64,000 nt of DNA, taken from assembly GCA_043585095.1 (NCBI GenBank), contig CP121321.1, forward strand, positions 1,240,001-1,304,000, given 5' to 3'. The first letter of the stretch is position 1. Every line of letters begins with the position of its first letter. Below the pieces are notes generated by a model. It was not told the origin of the DNA. It made no database searches and saw only the letters and a list, made by a program, of their open reading frames with translations. The position numbers were made by a program, and so were the translations under genes. The stretch comes from JANQIO01 sp043585095. Lineage in GTDB: Bacteria; Pseudomonadota; Gammaproteobacteria; Pseudomonadales; Halieaceae. Positions 1 to 9,710 of the stretch are shown here, piece after piece.

Positions 1-1
1 T

Positions 2-1561
2 CAGGATCTGGATGCGGGCGACACGGTCACCGACAGCATTACCTATACGGCCACTGATGACACCCAGCAAACCATTACCGTCACCATTACGGGAGCTAAC
101 GACGCGCCCGTGCTGGATGCATCGGCAACACCGACGCTAACGGCCATTGCGGAAGACATCGCCGACGGGGACAACACTGGCACCCTGGTCTCTGCGCTGG
201 TGGGCAGCGCCATCACCGATGTGGACGCTTCGGCGGTGGAGGGCATTTATGTCACGGTGGTCGACAACAGCAACGGCAGTTGGCAGTACGACACGGGTTC
301 CGGCTGGACGGCGTTTGACTTCAGCGGCGTTAATGCCGGTACCGGTTTGTTGCTGGCTGCCGATGAGGCGGTCCGCTTTGTGCCAAACGCGGATTACAAC
401 GGCAGCGCGACTATCAGCTATGGGGCTTGGGACCAGACGGCCGGTAGTGCGGGCGATTACGCTGATATCAGCGTCAAGGGAAGCAGCAGTGCCTTCTCCA
501 CGGCGACTGACATGGCGAGCATCATGGTCAATGCGGTAGTGGACGTTACCTCAGACACGTTGACTGCGATAGACGAAGATGGATCGGTCACGGCGAGCCT
601 TCTGACGGGAACAGGCGGTGCGACGGCGGATACCTTTGAGGGTACACCGGTGATTACCGCGGTTACCCAGGGTACGAACGGCACGGTGGCGATCATTGAT
701 GCCAGCGCGGGCACAGTGAAATACACCCCGAACGCCGACTTCAACGGCACGGACAGCTACAGCTACACGGTAACTAGTGGTGGTGTGACCGAAACGGCCA
801 CTGTCACAGTGACTGTCAACCAGGTGGATGACCCGGCCACATTTGGCGGTGACACCAGTGGTTCGGGAGCTGAGGATGGTGGCGCCATTACCGGCACCGT
901 CACGGTTACCGACAATGCCGACGGCCTGGCAGACCCGCTCGACTTCAGCGTGAGCGTCCAGGCCACCAACGGCACGGCGAACATCAATGCCGCGACCGGT
1001 GAGTGGACATATACGCCCAACTCCGACTACAACGGTAGCGACAGCTTTACGGTCAGCGTGACTGATGGTGACGGCAACGTCGAGACGCAGGTGATTAGCC
1101 TGACGGCGACGGCTGTGGCTGATATCGCCGACGACACGCAGAGCGTGCCGGAGGACTTGGCGCCTGGTATGACGACCAACCTGCTGTTCAATGACAGCTT
1201 CGAGGGTACGCCGGTCATCACCGCGGTGACCCAGGGCACGAACGGCAGCGTGGTCATCGTTGGGGATGGTAGTGCTGGCACGGTCACCTATACCCCGAAC
1301 CCCAACTTCAACGGCACGGACAGCTACACCTACACGGTGACCAGCGGCGGCGTCACCGAGACGGCCACGGTAACGGTCACGGTGACGCAGGTGAACGATG
1401 CCGCCACGTTTGGCGGCGACATCAGCGGCAGCGGTGCTGAGGACACAACCATCAGCGGCACGCTGACGGTGACCGATACGGCTGACGCTGCGAGTGCGCC
1501 CAACTTCCGGATCGAAGAGGGTGGTGAGGCTGCCAACGGTGCGCGACGATCAACGCCTTGA
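2..1561 (+). CDS. Giant repeat adhesin, upstream part (5' end outside window; ends at a frameshift)
   Basis: The reading frame is open from the first bases of the window and continues to a TGA at 1559-1561. It encodes tandem bacterial Ig/cadherin-like modules of the 'tandem-95' type, with repeated motifs such as YTPNADFNGTDSYSYTV and SFTVSVTDGDGNVETQ about every 90-100 residues. Such modules form long extracellular stalks of adhesins; the acidic D/N-rich loops suggest calcium binding, which is inference. The frame stops in the middle of a module and the next module continues one frame over (from 1558), so this and the following entry are one gene broken by a one-base shift near 1541-1546. The start and any N-terminal retention or secretion domain lie outside the window. 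Confidence 0.9.
   Translation, partial: QDLDAGDTVTDSITYTATDDTQQTITVTITGANDAPVLDASATPTLTAIAEDIADGDNTGTLVSALVGSAITDVDASAVEGIYVTVVDNSNGSWQYDTGSGWTAFDFSGVNAGTGLLLAADEAVRFVPNADYNGSATISYGAWDQTAGSAGDYADISVKGSSSAFSTATDMASIMVNAVVDVTSDTLTAIDEDGSVTASLLTGTGGATADTFEGTPVITAVTQGTNGTVAIIDASAGTVKYTPNADFNGTDSYSYTVTSGGVTETATVTVTVNQVDDPATFGGDTSGSGAEDGGAITGTVTVTDNADGLADPLDFSVSVQATNGTANINAATGEWTYTPNSDYNGSDSFTVSVTDGDGNVETQVISLTATAVADIADDTQSVPEDLAPGMTTNLLFNDSFEGTPVITAVTQGTNGSVVIVGDGSAGTVTYTPNPNFNGTDSYTYTVTSGGVTETATVTVTVTQVNDAATFGGDISGSGAEDTTISGTLTVTDTADAASAPNFRIEEGGEAANGARRSTP
1541..1546 (+). other. Apparent single-base deletion (frameshift) in the adhesin
   Basis: Sister modules in this protein read N-G-T-A-x-I-N before the G-x-W-x-Y-T-P motif. 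Here GGT is followed by GCGCGACGATCAAC, one base short of an in-frame codon. The upstream frame runs into TGA 15 bases later, while the following frame resumes the module exactly (A-T-I-N-A-L-S-G-V-W-S-Y-T-P). This is either a sequencing or assembly error in a GC repeat, or a true inactivating or phase-variable mutation. Confidence 0.75.
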
Positions 1562-4500
1562 GCGGGGTCTGGAGCTACACGCCGGATGCCAACTTCAACG
1601 GCAGTGACAGCTTCACGGTCTCTGTGACCGACGACGACGGCAACGTTGAGACGCAGGTCATCAGCCTGACGGTGAGTGCGGTCAATGACGCGCCGGTGAA
1701 CACGGTGCCGGACGCACAGACGGTGCTGGAGGACGACTCGCTGACGTTCAGCAGTGATAGCGGCAATCTGATCAGTGTCAGTGACGCGACGGATACGAAC
1801 GAGGCGGGCGCTACGGATAACCTGACCACGACGGTCAGCGTCACGGCAGGCACGCTCACGGCGACCGGCACCACGGGCATCAGCAACAACAACACCAGCA
1901 GTGTGACGATTACGGGCACGGCAGCACAGGTCAATGCGGCGCTGGCAGGTCTGGTCTATACGCCGACGGCTAATTACAACGGCAGCGACACGCTGACGAT
2001 TGTGACCACTGACAATGGCAACACGGGCTCCGGCGGAGCGCTGACGGACACGGACACGATCGCCATCACGGTGACACCGGTGAACGACGCACCAACCCTG
2101 GGTGCCATCACTGCAGGCACGATTCTTGACGTGGCAGATTCGCCAGCACTCGGCGCCACCGAGGGCCTTGTCGGCACTCTGCTTGGCAATGATATCGACG
2201 CAGGCGACACGCTCACCTATGCGATCGGCGGCACGCCGACGGCGGGCAGCACCGAGCTGGGTGGAGTCACATACGACGAGAGCCTGGCCAGCAGTTACGG
2301 CACTCTGTACCTGAATACCAGCACCGGTCAGTACCGCTATTTGGCGGATGCCACCGCAGTCGATAACGTTGGCACCGGTGAGACACCGACAGATAGTTTC
2401 AATCTCACTGTGAGCGACGGTACGGCGACGTCCGACGCCCAGACCTTTACCCTTACGATCACCGGCGCCAATGAGGCGGTGATGCTGAGCGATACCTCGG
2501 ACCCGGATGCGGTGGTTGAAGCCACTGATGCCAGCGCCCAGGACGTTGCTGCGATGAGTGGTAGCTTCGCTCTGAGCGACCGTGATGTTGGGGACACCCT
2601 CACTGCGTCTGTAGTCGGCAGCCCGGTGGTCAAGCTCAATGGCACGACGATCGCAACCGGCGTCCCGGCCGAGCTGACGGCAGTCGGTGCGTTCAGCCTG
2701 AGTAACACCAGCCAGACCAGCAATGGCGGCGCGGTGACGGCAGTTGGCTGGAGCTACGACCCGGCCGCTGCCGACCTCGACTTCCTGGATGCGGGCGACA
2801 GCCTGACGATCACCTATCAGGTGCAGGTCAGCGACGGCACGGTGACCAGCACGCAGGATGTCACCATTACCATTACGGGCAGCAACGATGCGCCGACGGC
2901 GGTGGGCAGCCTGAGTAACCTCGAGCAGAACGACAGCACAGCGGTCAGCATCAGTGCTGAGACGGTTTCTGGTGCGTTTGCTGACGCGGATGCGGACAAC
3001 GTCTTTACCTACAGCACCAGTGGCTTGCCCGCCGGTCTGGGTATCGACGAGACCACCGGCGCCATCACCGGCACCCTGGCGGCGAATGCGAGTCAGGGTG
3101 GCCCGAGCTCGAACGGCATCTACACGGTGACGGTCACCGCTACTGACAGTGAAGGCGAGTTCACCACCCAGCAGTTCACGATCACTGCTACGAACACCGA
3201 ACCGGTCGCCCAAAACGACACCGGCGCCGTCACTGAGAAGCAGACCCTGACGGTCGGCGCCGCCAACGGCGTGATTCTGAGCGGCAGTTTGGCGGGTGGT
3301 GTAGACAGCGATGCGGACGGCGACACGCTGACGGTGATCGGTGTGAACACCGGCAGTGGCTATGCCGACGCAGCTGCGGTGGGTACGGACGATGTTGAAA
3401 CCAGCCTCACAGGCACCTACGGCCGCCTGACGCTGAACGGTAACGGCAGCTATGTGTATGTTGCAGATACCGCTGCGGCTGATGCGCTGGCGGACGGCGA
3501 GACAGCGGACGATGTATTTACCTACGCCATCAGCGACGGCGAGGGCGGCACGGCGATTGCCACACTGACGGTCACTGTCACCGGCACGAATGATGCGCCG
3601 ACGATCACGGTGGTCAGCGACAGTCTGACTGTTGACGAGGCTAATGCGGCCGTGAGCGGCAGTGGGACATTGACGATTGACGACCTGGATACCACGGACA
3701 CGGTCACGGCGTCGGTTGATGCGCTTGGAGACAGCGGGCTGGTGGTTAGTGGCACATCCAACCGTGCCGATCCGGCGGCGCCGGGGGATGCTGCACTGTA
3801 CGCGATGTTCAGTGTGTCACCAGAGTCCATCATAGATGGTGCCAGCAACAGCGCGACGCTGACCTGGGGGTTCGACTCGGGTTCCGAGGCCTTCGATTAC
3901 CTTGCCACGGGCGAGACGCTGATCCTGACCTACACGGTTCGGGTGACGGACAGTGAAGCTTCGCAGGCGACCCAGGCGGTCACGGTGACGATCACGGGCA
4001 CGAACGACAGCCCGACGATCGGTGTAGAGGCTGGTGACAGCAACGAAGCGGCCCTTGATGAGACTGATAGCGGGCTGACTGCGACCGACACGCTGACGGT
4101 GAGCGACGTTGACACGAGCAACACGGTGTCGGCATCGGTGACGGGTCTGTTGGTCAGCGGTGACTCGGATCGAGCGGATGCGGCTGCCCCGAGCGACGCG
4201 ACGCTGCGTGGGATGTTGGCGTTGACGCCGGAAGCGGTTCTGGATGGTACGGGTAACAGTGCGCCGCTGACCTGGGAGTTCGACTCGGGTTCTGAGGTCT
4301 TCGATTACCTTGCGACAGGAGAGACGCTGGTTCTGGCTTACACCGTTGAGGTTGAGGACAGTCTGGGTGCGACGGCGACGGAGACGGTGACGATCACGAT
4401 CACCGGCACTAACGACACGCCGGTGATTGTTCTTGGAGCCGATGACAGCGCTAGCGTTGGCTTGACCGAGACCGATGCGGGATTGACGGCGAGCGATACC

Positions 4501-7500
4501 CTGACGGCGAGCGATGTTGATACGACTGACGTTGTCAATGTGCGTGTTGATGCGTTGGCGATTGGTGGGACGTTTGGAGGCACATTGCCGGCTGCCTTGA
4601 GCGATGACAGTAACGCATCGCTGCTGGCCATGTTGAGCGTTAACGACAGTGCGGTGTTTGCAGGCACGACCAACAGCGGCACGATCACCTGGGCCTTTGA
4701 TAGTGCAGGTGAAGCCTTCGACTTCCTGGCGGCAGGCGAGACGTTGATCCTGACGTATGACGTGATTGTCAACGACGGTACGACGGATAGTGCGTTGCAG
4801 TCGGTAGTGGTGACCATCACGGGCACGAATGATGGTGTTGAGGTTACCTCTGGCGTGCAAACGGGAGCGATCACGGAGGGAGCCTCGGAGGCTGGCACAG
4901 CGACGCAATACAACCAGGCTGGCACGATCACCTTCACAGATGTTGACTTGAGCGACCGCCCTGTGGCGACAGCGTCGACGCCGTCTGTGGTCTGGGAGAG
5001 CGCTGATAGCGGCAGCGGTCGCACTGATCTAACAGCCACGTTGACAGTGGCGCAACGAAATGCGCTGGTGAACGCCTTCACGATTGATCCGGATGGTGCG
5101 GTGGGAGCCAACACCAACAACGGCAGCATCGCCTGGGATTACACCATTACTGAAGGCGCTCTGGACTTCCTGGCGGCGAGTGAGCGTGTGACGCTGGTCT
5201 ATACGGTCACGGTTAATGACGGCAACGGTGGTACGGATACGCAGGATGTGACCCTCACCCTCACCGGCAGCAACGACGTCCCGGTGGTGTCAGCTGTTGA
5301 CGTGACGGGAGCAATCACCGAGGGTGCGAGCGGTACGGCGGCGAGCACCTCTTACACGCAGAGCGGCTCGGTGACCTTCACCGACCTTGACCTGACGGAT
5401 CGCCCGGTTGCGACGGAAGCAACCAATAGCGTCAGCGCGCTGCGCGCGGATGGCGCCACGGCGCTGGTGCTCACGGCAGGCCAGGAGCAGGCCATCGAGG
5501 ACGCCTTCAGCATTACCAATGTTGGCACGAACAATAACGATGGCACGGTAACGTGGATCTACACGCTCACCGAGGGCGACCTCGACTTCCTGGGCGCCGG
5601 CGAGACCGTTGAGGCCGTGTTCACCCTTACGGTCGCCGATGGCCAGGGCGGTACAGATACGCAGGACGTTACGATCACCCTCACGGGTACGAACGACGCA
5701 CCGACGATCACGGCGGTCAGCGACAGCCTGTCTGTTGACGAGGCTAATGCGGCCGTGAGCGGCAGTGGGACATTGACGATTGACGACCTGGATACCACGG
5801 ACACGGTCACGGCGTCGGTTGATGCGCTTGGAGACAGCGGGCTGGTGGTTAGTGGCACATCCAACCGTGCCGATCCGGCGGCGCCGGGGGATGCTGCACT
5901 GTACGCGATGTTCAGTGTGTCACCAGAGTCCATCATAGATGGTGCCAGCAACAGCGCGACGCTGACCTGGGGGTTCGACTCGGGTTCCGAGGCCTTCGAT
6001 TACCTTGCCACGGGCGAGACGCTGATCCTGACCTACACGGTTCGGGTGACGGACAGTGAAGCTTCGCAGGCGACCCAGGCGGTCACGGTGACGATCACGG
6101 GCACGAACGACAGCCCGACGATCGGTGTAGAGGCTGGTGACAGCAACGAAGCGGCCCTTGATGAGACTGATAGCGGGCTGACTGCGACCGACACGCTGAC
6201 GGTGAGCGACGTTGACACGAGCAACACGGTGTCGGCATCGGTGACGGGTCTGTTGGTCAGCGGTGACTCGGATCGAGCGGATGCGGCTGCCCCGAGCGAC
6301 GCGACGCTGCGTGGGATGTTGGCGTTGACGCCGGAAGCGGTTCTGGATGGTACGGGTAACAGTGCGCCGCTGACCTGGGAGTTCGACTCGGGTTCTGAGG
6401 TCTTCGATTACCTTGCGACAGGAGAGACGCTGGTTCTGGCTTACACCGTTGAGGTTGAGGACAGTCTGGGTGCGACGGCGACGGAGACGGTGACGATCAC
6501 GATCACCGGCACTAACGACACGCCGGTGATTGTTCTTGGAGCCGATGACAGCGCTAGCGTTGGCTTGACCGAGACCGATGCGGGATTGACGGCGAGCGAT
6601 ACCCTGACGGCGAGCGATGTTGATACGACTGACGTTGTCAATGTGCGTGTTGATGCGTTGGCGATTGGTGGGACGTTTGGAGGCACATTGCCGGCTGCCT
6701 TGAGCGATGACAGTAACGCATCGCTGCTGGCCATGTTGAGCGTTAACGACAGTGCGGTGTTTGCAGGCACGACCAACAGCGGCACGATCACCTGGGCCTT
6801 TGATAGTGCAGGTGAAGCCTTCGACTTCCTGGCGGCAGGCGAGACGTTGATCCTGACGTATGACGTGATTGTCAACGACGGTACGACGGATAGTGCGTTG
6901 CAGTCGGTAGTGGTGACCATCACGGGCACGAATGATGGTGTTGAGGTTACCTCTGGCGTGCAAACGGGAGCGATCACGGAGGGAGCCTCGGAGGCTGGCA
7001 CAGCGACGCAATACAACCAGGCTGGCACGATCACCTTCACAGATGTTGACTTGAGCGACCGCCCTGTGGCGACAGCGTCGACGCCGTCTGTGGTCTGGGA
7101 GAGCGCTGATAGCGGCAGCGGTCGCACTGATCTAACAGCCACGTTGACAGTGGCGCAACGAAATGCGCTGGTGAACGCCTTCACGATTGATCCGGATGGT
7201 GCGGTGGGAGCCAACACCAACAACGGCAGCATCGCCTGGGATTACACCATTACTGAAGGCGCTCTGGACTTCCTGGCGGCGAGTGAGCGTGTGACGCTGG
7301 TCTATACGGTCACGGTTAATGACGGCAACGGTGGTACGGATACGCAGGATGTGACCCTCACCCTCACCGGCATGAATGATGCGCCGGTTGTTACAACGGA
7401 GGTTCTCACTGATGCAGTGACCGAGTTGGTCATCCCGGCCGGAAGTCTTGAAAGCGATGGTACGATTATTCTCGATGATGTAGACCTCACCGATACACAC

Positions 7501-8349
7501 CGCGTTGGTCCTGTCACGGCCTCGCCCGGTGCCCTGGGCACGCTTAGCGTAAGCGTGACTGCGAATAGTGCTGACACGGGCGGTGGTGCCATTGTGAATT
7601 GGAGCTACCGCGTAGCGGCAACAGACGTGGAATACTTGCAGGCTCGTGAGACCAAGGTAGAGACCTTCACCTTCAGTCTCCTTGACGGCGAGGGCGGGAG
7701 CTTCGAACGAACGGTGACGGTGGTCATTACGGGTACCGCTGAGGAACCACTTTTCTTTGAGCTAGACCAGCCTCCGGGGCCACCACAATCCAATATTGCT
7801 TCTGATGATGGCTCTGTGGGAGGCAATGTAGACGTTGTGGCCGCTGCTGGGATTCCTAAAGACGAGTTGCGCCGTCAAACGCTAAGCGGATCGCTCGATA
7901 CGGCCGATATTGCCTATTCACATGATTTTGTGCTCTATAGTGGCGTACCTGATCAGTCTTTCAGTAATGCGGTCGATGAGTTCAGTTTTTATATGCCTCT
8001 GGATGCTTTCGTCCATACGGACCCGAACGCGCTCATCATTTTTACAGCGATTCTCGCTGATGGGCGTCCCTTGCCGACGTGGCTTTACTTCGACAGTCTA
8101 GAAGGACGTTTTACTGGAGTGCCGCCAAATGGATTTGCTGGGGACCTAATGGTGAAAGTGATCGCGAGAGATCAGTTCGGACGTCAGACCGAGACGGTTT
8201 TTCATGTGTCAGTTTACCAGGAGTCAGGGGGTAAGCTTGGTGCCAAGGACAGTTTGATGCAGCAGCTGACCGCTGAACGTGTAGCACAGTTTTCAAGACT
8301 AGATGCTGAAGCTGAGGAGGAGGGAGGTGATGACCGTAAACAACGATGA
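1558..8349 (+). CDS. Giant VCBS-repeat adhesin, downstream part to the natural C-terminus
   Basis: About 2,260 residues made of VCBS-type modules, each ending in a T-V-T-I-T-G-T-N-D-x-P signature, with tandem-95 modules at the front. Two 547-residue blocks (3629-5269 and 5732-7372) are identical. After the last VCBS module comes a proline-rich linker and a single cadherin-like/putative Ig (CADG) domain encoded by about 7930-8215 (motif DQFGRQTETVFHVSV), then a charged helical tail ending EEEGGDDRKQR. I see no RTX nonapeptides (GGxGxDxUx) and no typical hydrophobic type I secretion signal at the end. The stop codon overlaps the next gene by 20 bp, so the following adaptor and M50 protease are probably translationally coupled. 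The 1558 coordinate is only where the frame resumes, not a true start. Confidence 0.9.
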   Translation: MSGVWSYTPDANFNGSDSFTVSVTDDDGNVETQVISLTVSAVNDAPVNTVPDAQTVLEDDSLTFSSDSGNLISVSDATDTNEAGATDNLTTTVSVTAGTLTATGTTGISNNNTSSVTITGTAAQVNAALAGLVYTPTANYNGSDTLTIVTTDNGNTGSGGALTDTDTIAITVTPVNDAPTLGAITAGTILDVADSPALGATEGLVGTLLGNDIDAGDTLTYAIGGTPTAGSTELGGVTYDESLASSYGTLYLNTSTGQYRYLADATAVDNVGTGETPTDSFNLTVSDGTATSDAQTFTLTITGANEAVMLSDTSDPDAVVEATDASAQDVAAMSGSFALSDRDVGDTLTASVVGSPVVKLNGTTIATGVPAELTAVGAFSLSNTSQTSNGGAVTAVGWSYDPAAADLDFLDAGDSLTITYQVQVSDGTVTSTQDVTITITGSNDAPTAVGSLSNLEQNDSTAVSISAETVSGAFADADADNVFTYSTSGLPAGLGIDETTGAITGTLAANASQGGPSSNGIYTVTVTATDSEGEFTTQQFTITATNTEPVAQNDTGAVTEKQTLTVGAANGVILSGSLAGGVDSDADGDTLTVIGVNTGSGYADAAAVGTDDVETSLTGTYGRLTLNGNGSYVYVADTAAADALADGETADDVFTYAISDGEGGTAIATLTVTVTGTNDAPTITVVSDSLTVDEANAAVSGSGTLTIDDLDTTDTVTASVDALGDSGLVVSGTSNRADPAAPGDAALYAMFSVSPESIIDGASNSATLTWGFDSGSEAFDYLATGETLILTYTVRVTDSEASQATQAVTVTITGTNDSPTIGVEAGDSNEAALDETDSGLTATDTLTVSDVDTSNTVSASVTGLLVSGDSDRADAAAPSDATLRGMLALTPEAVLDGTGNSAPLTWEFDSGSEVFDYLATGETLVLAYTVEVEDSLGATATETVTITITGTNDTPVIVLGADDSASVGLTETDAGLTASDTLTASDVDTTDVVNVRVDALAIGGTFGGTLPAALSDDSNASLLAMLSVNDSAVFAGTTNSGTITWAFDSAGEAFDFLAAGETLILTYDVIVNDGTTDSALQSVVVTITGTNDGVEVTSGVQTGAITEGASEAGTATQYNQAGTITFTDVDLSDRPVATASTPSVVWESADSGSGRTDLTATLTVAQRNALVNAFTIDPDGAVGANTNNGSIAWDYTITEGALDFLAASERVTLVYTVTVNDGNGGTDTQDVTLTLTGSNDVPVVSAVDVTGAITEGASGTAASTSYTQSGSVTFTDLDLTDRPVATEATNSVSALRADGATALVLTAGQEQAIEDAFSITNVGTNNNDGTVTWIYTLTEGDLDFLGAGETVEAVFTLTVADGQGGTDTQDVTITLTGTNDAPTITAVSDSLSVDEANAAVSGSGTLTIDDLDTTDTVTASVDALGDSGLVVSGTSNRADPAAPGDAALYAMFSVSPESIIDGASNSATLTWGFDSGSEAFDYLATGETLILTYTVRVTDSEASQATQAVTVTITGTNDSPTIGVEAGDSNEAALDETDSGLTATDTLTVSDVDTSNTVSASVTGLLVSGDSDRADAAAPSDATLRGMLALTPEAVLDGTGNSAPLTWEFDSGSEVFDYLATGETLVLAYTVEVEDSLGATATETVTITITGTNDTPVIVLGADDSASVGLTETDAGLTASDTLTASDVDTTDVVNVRVDALAIGGTFGGTLPAALSDDSNASLLAMLSVNDSAVFAGTTNSGTITWAFDSAGEAFDFLAAGETLILTYDVIVNDGTTDSALQSVVVTITGTNDGVEVTSGVQTGAITEGASEAGTATQYNQAGTITFTDVDLSDRPVATASTPSVVWESADSGSGRTDLTATLTVAQRNALVNAFTIDPDGAVGANTNNGSIAWDYTITEGALDFLAASERVTLVYTVTVNDGNGGTDTQDVTLTLTGMNDAPVVTTEVLTDAVTELVIPAGSLESDGTIILDDVDLTDTHRVGPVTASPGALGTLSVSVTANSADTGGGAIVNWSYRVAATDVEYLQARETKVETFTFSLLDGEGGSFERTVTVVITGTAEEPLFFELDQPPGPPQSNIASDDGSVGGNVDVVAAAGIPKDELRRQTLSGSLDTADIAYSHDFVLYSGVPDQSFSNAVDEFSFYMPLDAFVHTDPNALIIFTAILADGRPLPTWLYFDSLEGRFTGVPPNGFAGDLMVKVIARDQFGRQTETVFHVSVYQESGGKLGAKDSLMQQLTAERVAQFSRLDAEAEEEGGDDRKQR
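3629..5269 (+). repeat. Perfect 1,641-bp direct repeat, copy 1 (inside the adhesin)
   Basis: This block and 5732-7372 are identical as far as I could follow by eye. The offset is 2,103 bp, an exact multiple of three (701 codons), so the frame is kept. Each copy encodes 547 residues, about five VCBS modules. Immediately outside the block the sequence diverges (CAGTCTGA versus CAGCCTGT on the left, GGCAGCAACGAC versus GGCATGAATGAT on the right). Confidence 0.93.
5732..7372 (+). repeat. Perfect 1,641-bp direct repeat, copy 2 (inside the adhesin)
   Basis: Second copy of 3629-5269. The 462 bp between the copies (5270-5731) hold one single-copy VCBS module that is related to, but clearly different from, those in the block. 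Synonymous sites are also identical between the copies, which indicates recent duplication or ongoing gene conversion, or a repeat-induced assembly artefact. Confidence 0.93.
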
Positions 8350-9706
8350 ACTGCATACAGGCCTTGATTCTCTGCCACTCCTCCAGGTGTTACGCGTTGC
8401 TCAAAACGCCGAGTCTCGTCAAGAACTTGCTCATGTAGCAGTAAATGAAAGTTACAATCTTGCAAAGTATAGCCAGGCCGCCTTATGGCTTTCCCGGGAA
8501 GGCGTAGCTGCATTCTCCGGAGTATCCCAGCTAGATATCAATGCGCCCTATACGCAGTTTATTGCTAGCGTATGCAGGCGAATCCATGCTTCTGTCGGCG
8601 TGCGTCTTGTTCGGCTTGTGCGACCAAGTGATCTAAGTGATAAGCAACTCCAACAGTGGTCTCAATGGTTGCCCGCACAGGTCTTGCAGCTTCAGCTCCC
8701 GCCCCGCGGAGCATTTCAGGGCGGACTCTTGCTGCTGGGGCGTGATGAGCCTTGGACACCTCGGGAGATGGCGCAACTCTCAGATTGGTCAAGAATTCTC
8801 AGTCATGAGTTCGCTTCTCTTACGTCTGGGTCACTACTATCAATTCGTCCCCTTAAGAGTACCAAAGAAATTACGCGCTTCGGGCGTTTGTCTTTTTTGC
8901 GTGTACCGCGCGTCTGGTTCTCTCTAGGAGTGTTGCTCATTCTGTCGCTGCCAGTGAGACTTTCCGTGCTGGCGCCTGCGGAGCTAGTACCCCGAGATCC
9001 AAAGATGGTCCGATCGCCGCTCGAGGGTGTTGTGGAGCGCATCCTTGTTGCACCCAATGAGCTTGTGGTTGCTGGTCAGCCGCTTATCGAGTTCGATAGA
9101 GTTAGCCTGCGCAATAGGCTCGCAGTGGCGCGACATGCTATAGCGACTACTCGTGTTGAGTACAGGCAGAAGTCGCAGCTGGCTCTTATGGATGAGGACG
9201 GACGCGCTGCGCTGGCAATCCTTGCAGGCAGAATCCGGGAACAGGAGGGCGAGATTGCACATCTGGAGGAGCTTGCGAACCGTAGCGTAATCAATTCGCC
9301 TGCCCAAGGAGTTGCTATATTTGATAATGCATCCGAGTGGCGCGGCCGCCCGGTCGTAATTGGCGAACGCATCATGGCCATCGCCGATGAAAATTCGGTT
9401 GAAATTGAGGCGTGGGTTTCGCCTGCTGACATGATACCTTTGCAGTCTCAAGCGTCGATAAATCTATACCTTAATGCAGATCCGCTGCAGCCACTTGTTG
9501 GCAGGCTGCGCTACCTCGCGCACAAAGCCCGAGAACGGCCAGATGGCACCTACGCCTACCGGGCAAGAGCGTCTCTGCTGGGGTCACCTGCTAACGCTCG
9601 AATTGGACTCAAAGGTACGGCCAAGCTTTCAGGAGAGCGAGTACCTTTCCTCTACTGGCTAATCCGTCGACCGATGGCAGCGTTCCGCGCTTGGCTAGGC
9701 GTCTAA
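8330..9706 (+). CDS. HlyD-like membrane fusion protein with a GAF-like N-terminal domain
   Basis: 458 residues from ATG 8330, chosen because a strong ribosome site (GGAGGAGGGAGGTG) abuts it; the start lies inside the end of the adhesin gene. Residues about 20-165 look like a cytoplasmic GAF-type sensor fold (motif YSQAALWLSREGVAAFSGV). One membrane helix follows at about 196-213, then a half-lipoyl domain (SPLEGVVERILVAPNELV), a short coiled-coil pair, the second half-lipoyl (NSPAQGVAIF) and a beta-barrel, as in HlyD/EmrA periplasmic adaptors. No ABC ATPase accompanies it; its partner is the M50 protein four bases downstream. A role in export or processing of the adhesin is inferred from the coupling. 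Confidence 0.83.
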   Translation: MTVNNDELHTGLDSLPLLQVLRVAQNAESRQELAHVAVNESYNLAKYSQAALWLSREGVAAFSGVSQLDINAPYTQFIASVCRRIHASVGVRLVRLVRPSDLSDKQLQQWSQWLPAQVLQLQLPPRGAFQGGLLLLGRDEPWTPREMAQLSDWSRILSHEFASLTSGSLLSIRPLKSTKEITRFGRLSFLRVPRVWFSLGVLLILSLPVRLSVLAPAELVPRDPKMVRSPLEGVVERILVAPNELVVAGQPLIEFDRVSLRNRLAVARHAIATTRVEYRQKSQLALMDEDGRAALAILAGRIREQEGEIAHLEELANRSVINSPAQGVAIFDNASEWRGRPVVIGERIMAIADENSVEIEAWVSPADMIPLQSQASINLYLNADPLQPLVGRLRYLAHKARERPDGTYAYRARASLLGSPANARIGLKGTAKLSGERVPFLYWLIRRPMAAFRAWLGV

Positions 9707-9710
9707 CGGG

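Noticed and set aside
1330..7500. Long antisense frames across the adhesin (up to 627 codons, and two identical 363-codon frames)
   Set aside because: They are mirror frames of the repetitive coding strand; the identical pair merely reflects the duplicated block. Their composition (Arg/Asp/Gln-rich, no motif) is not protein-like and the plus-strand frame has clear VCBS modules.
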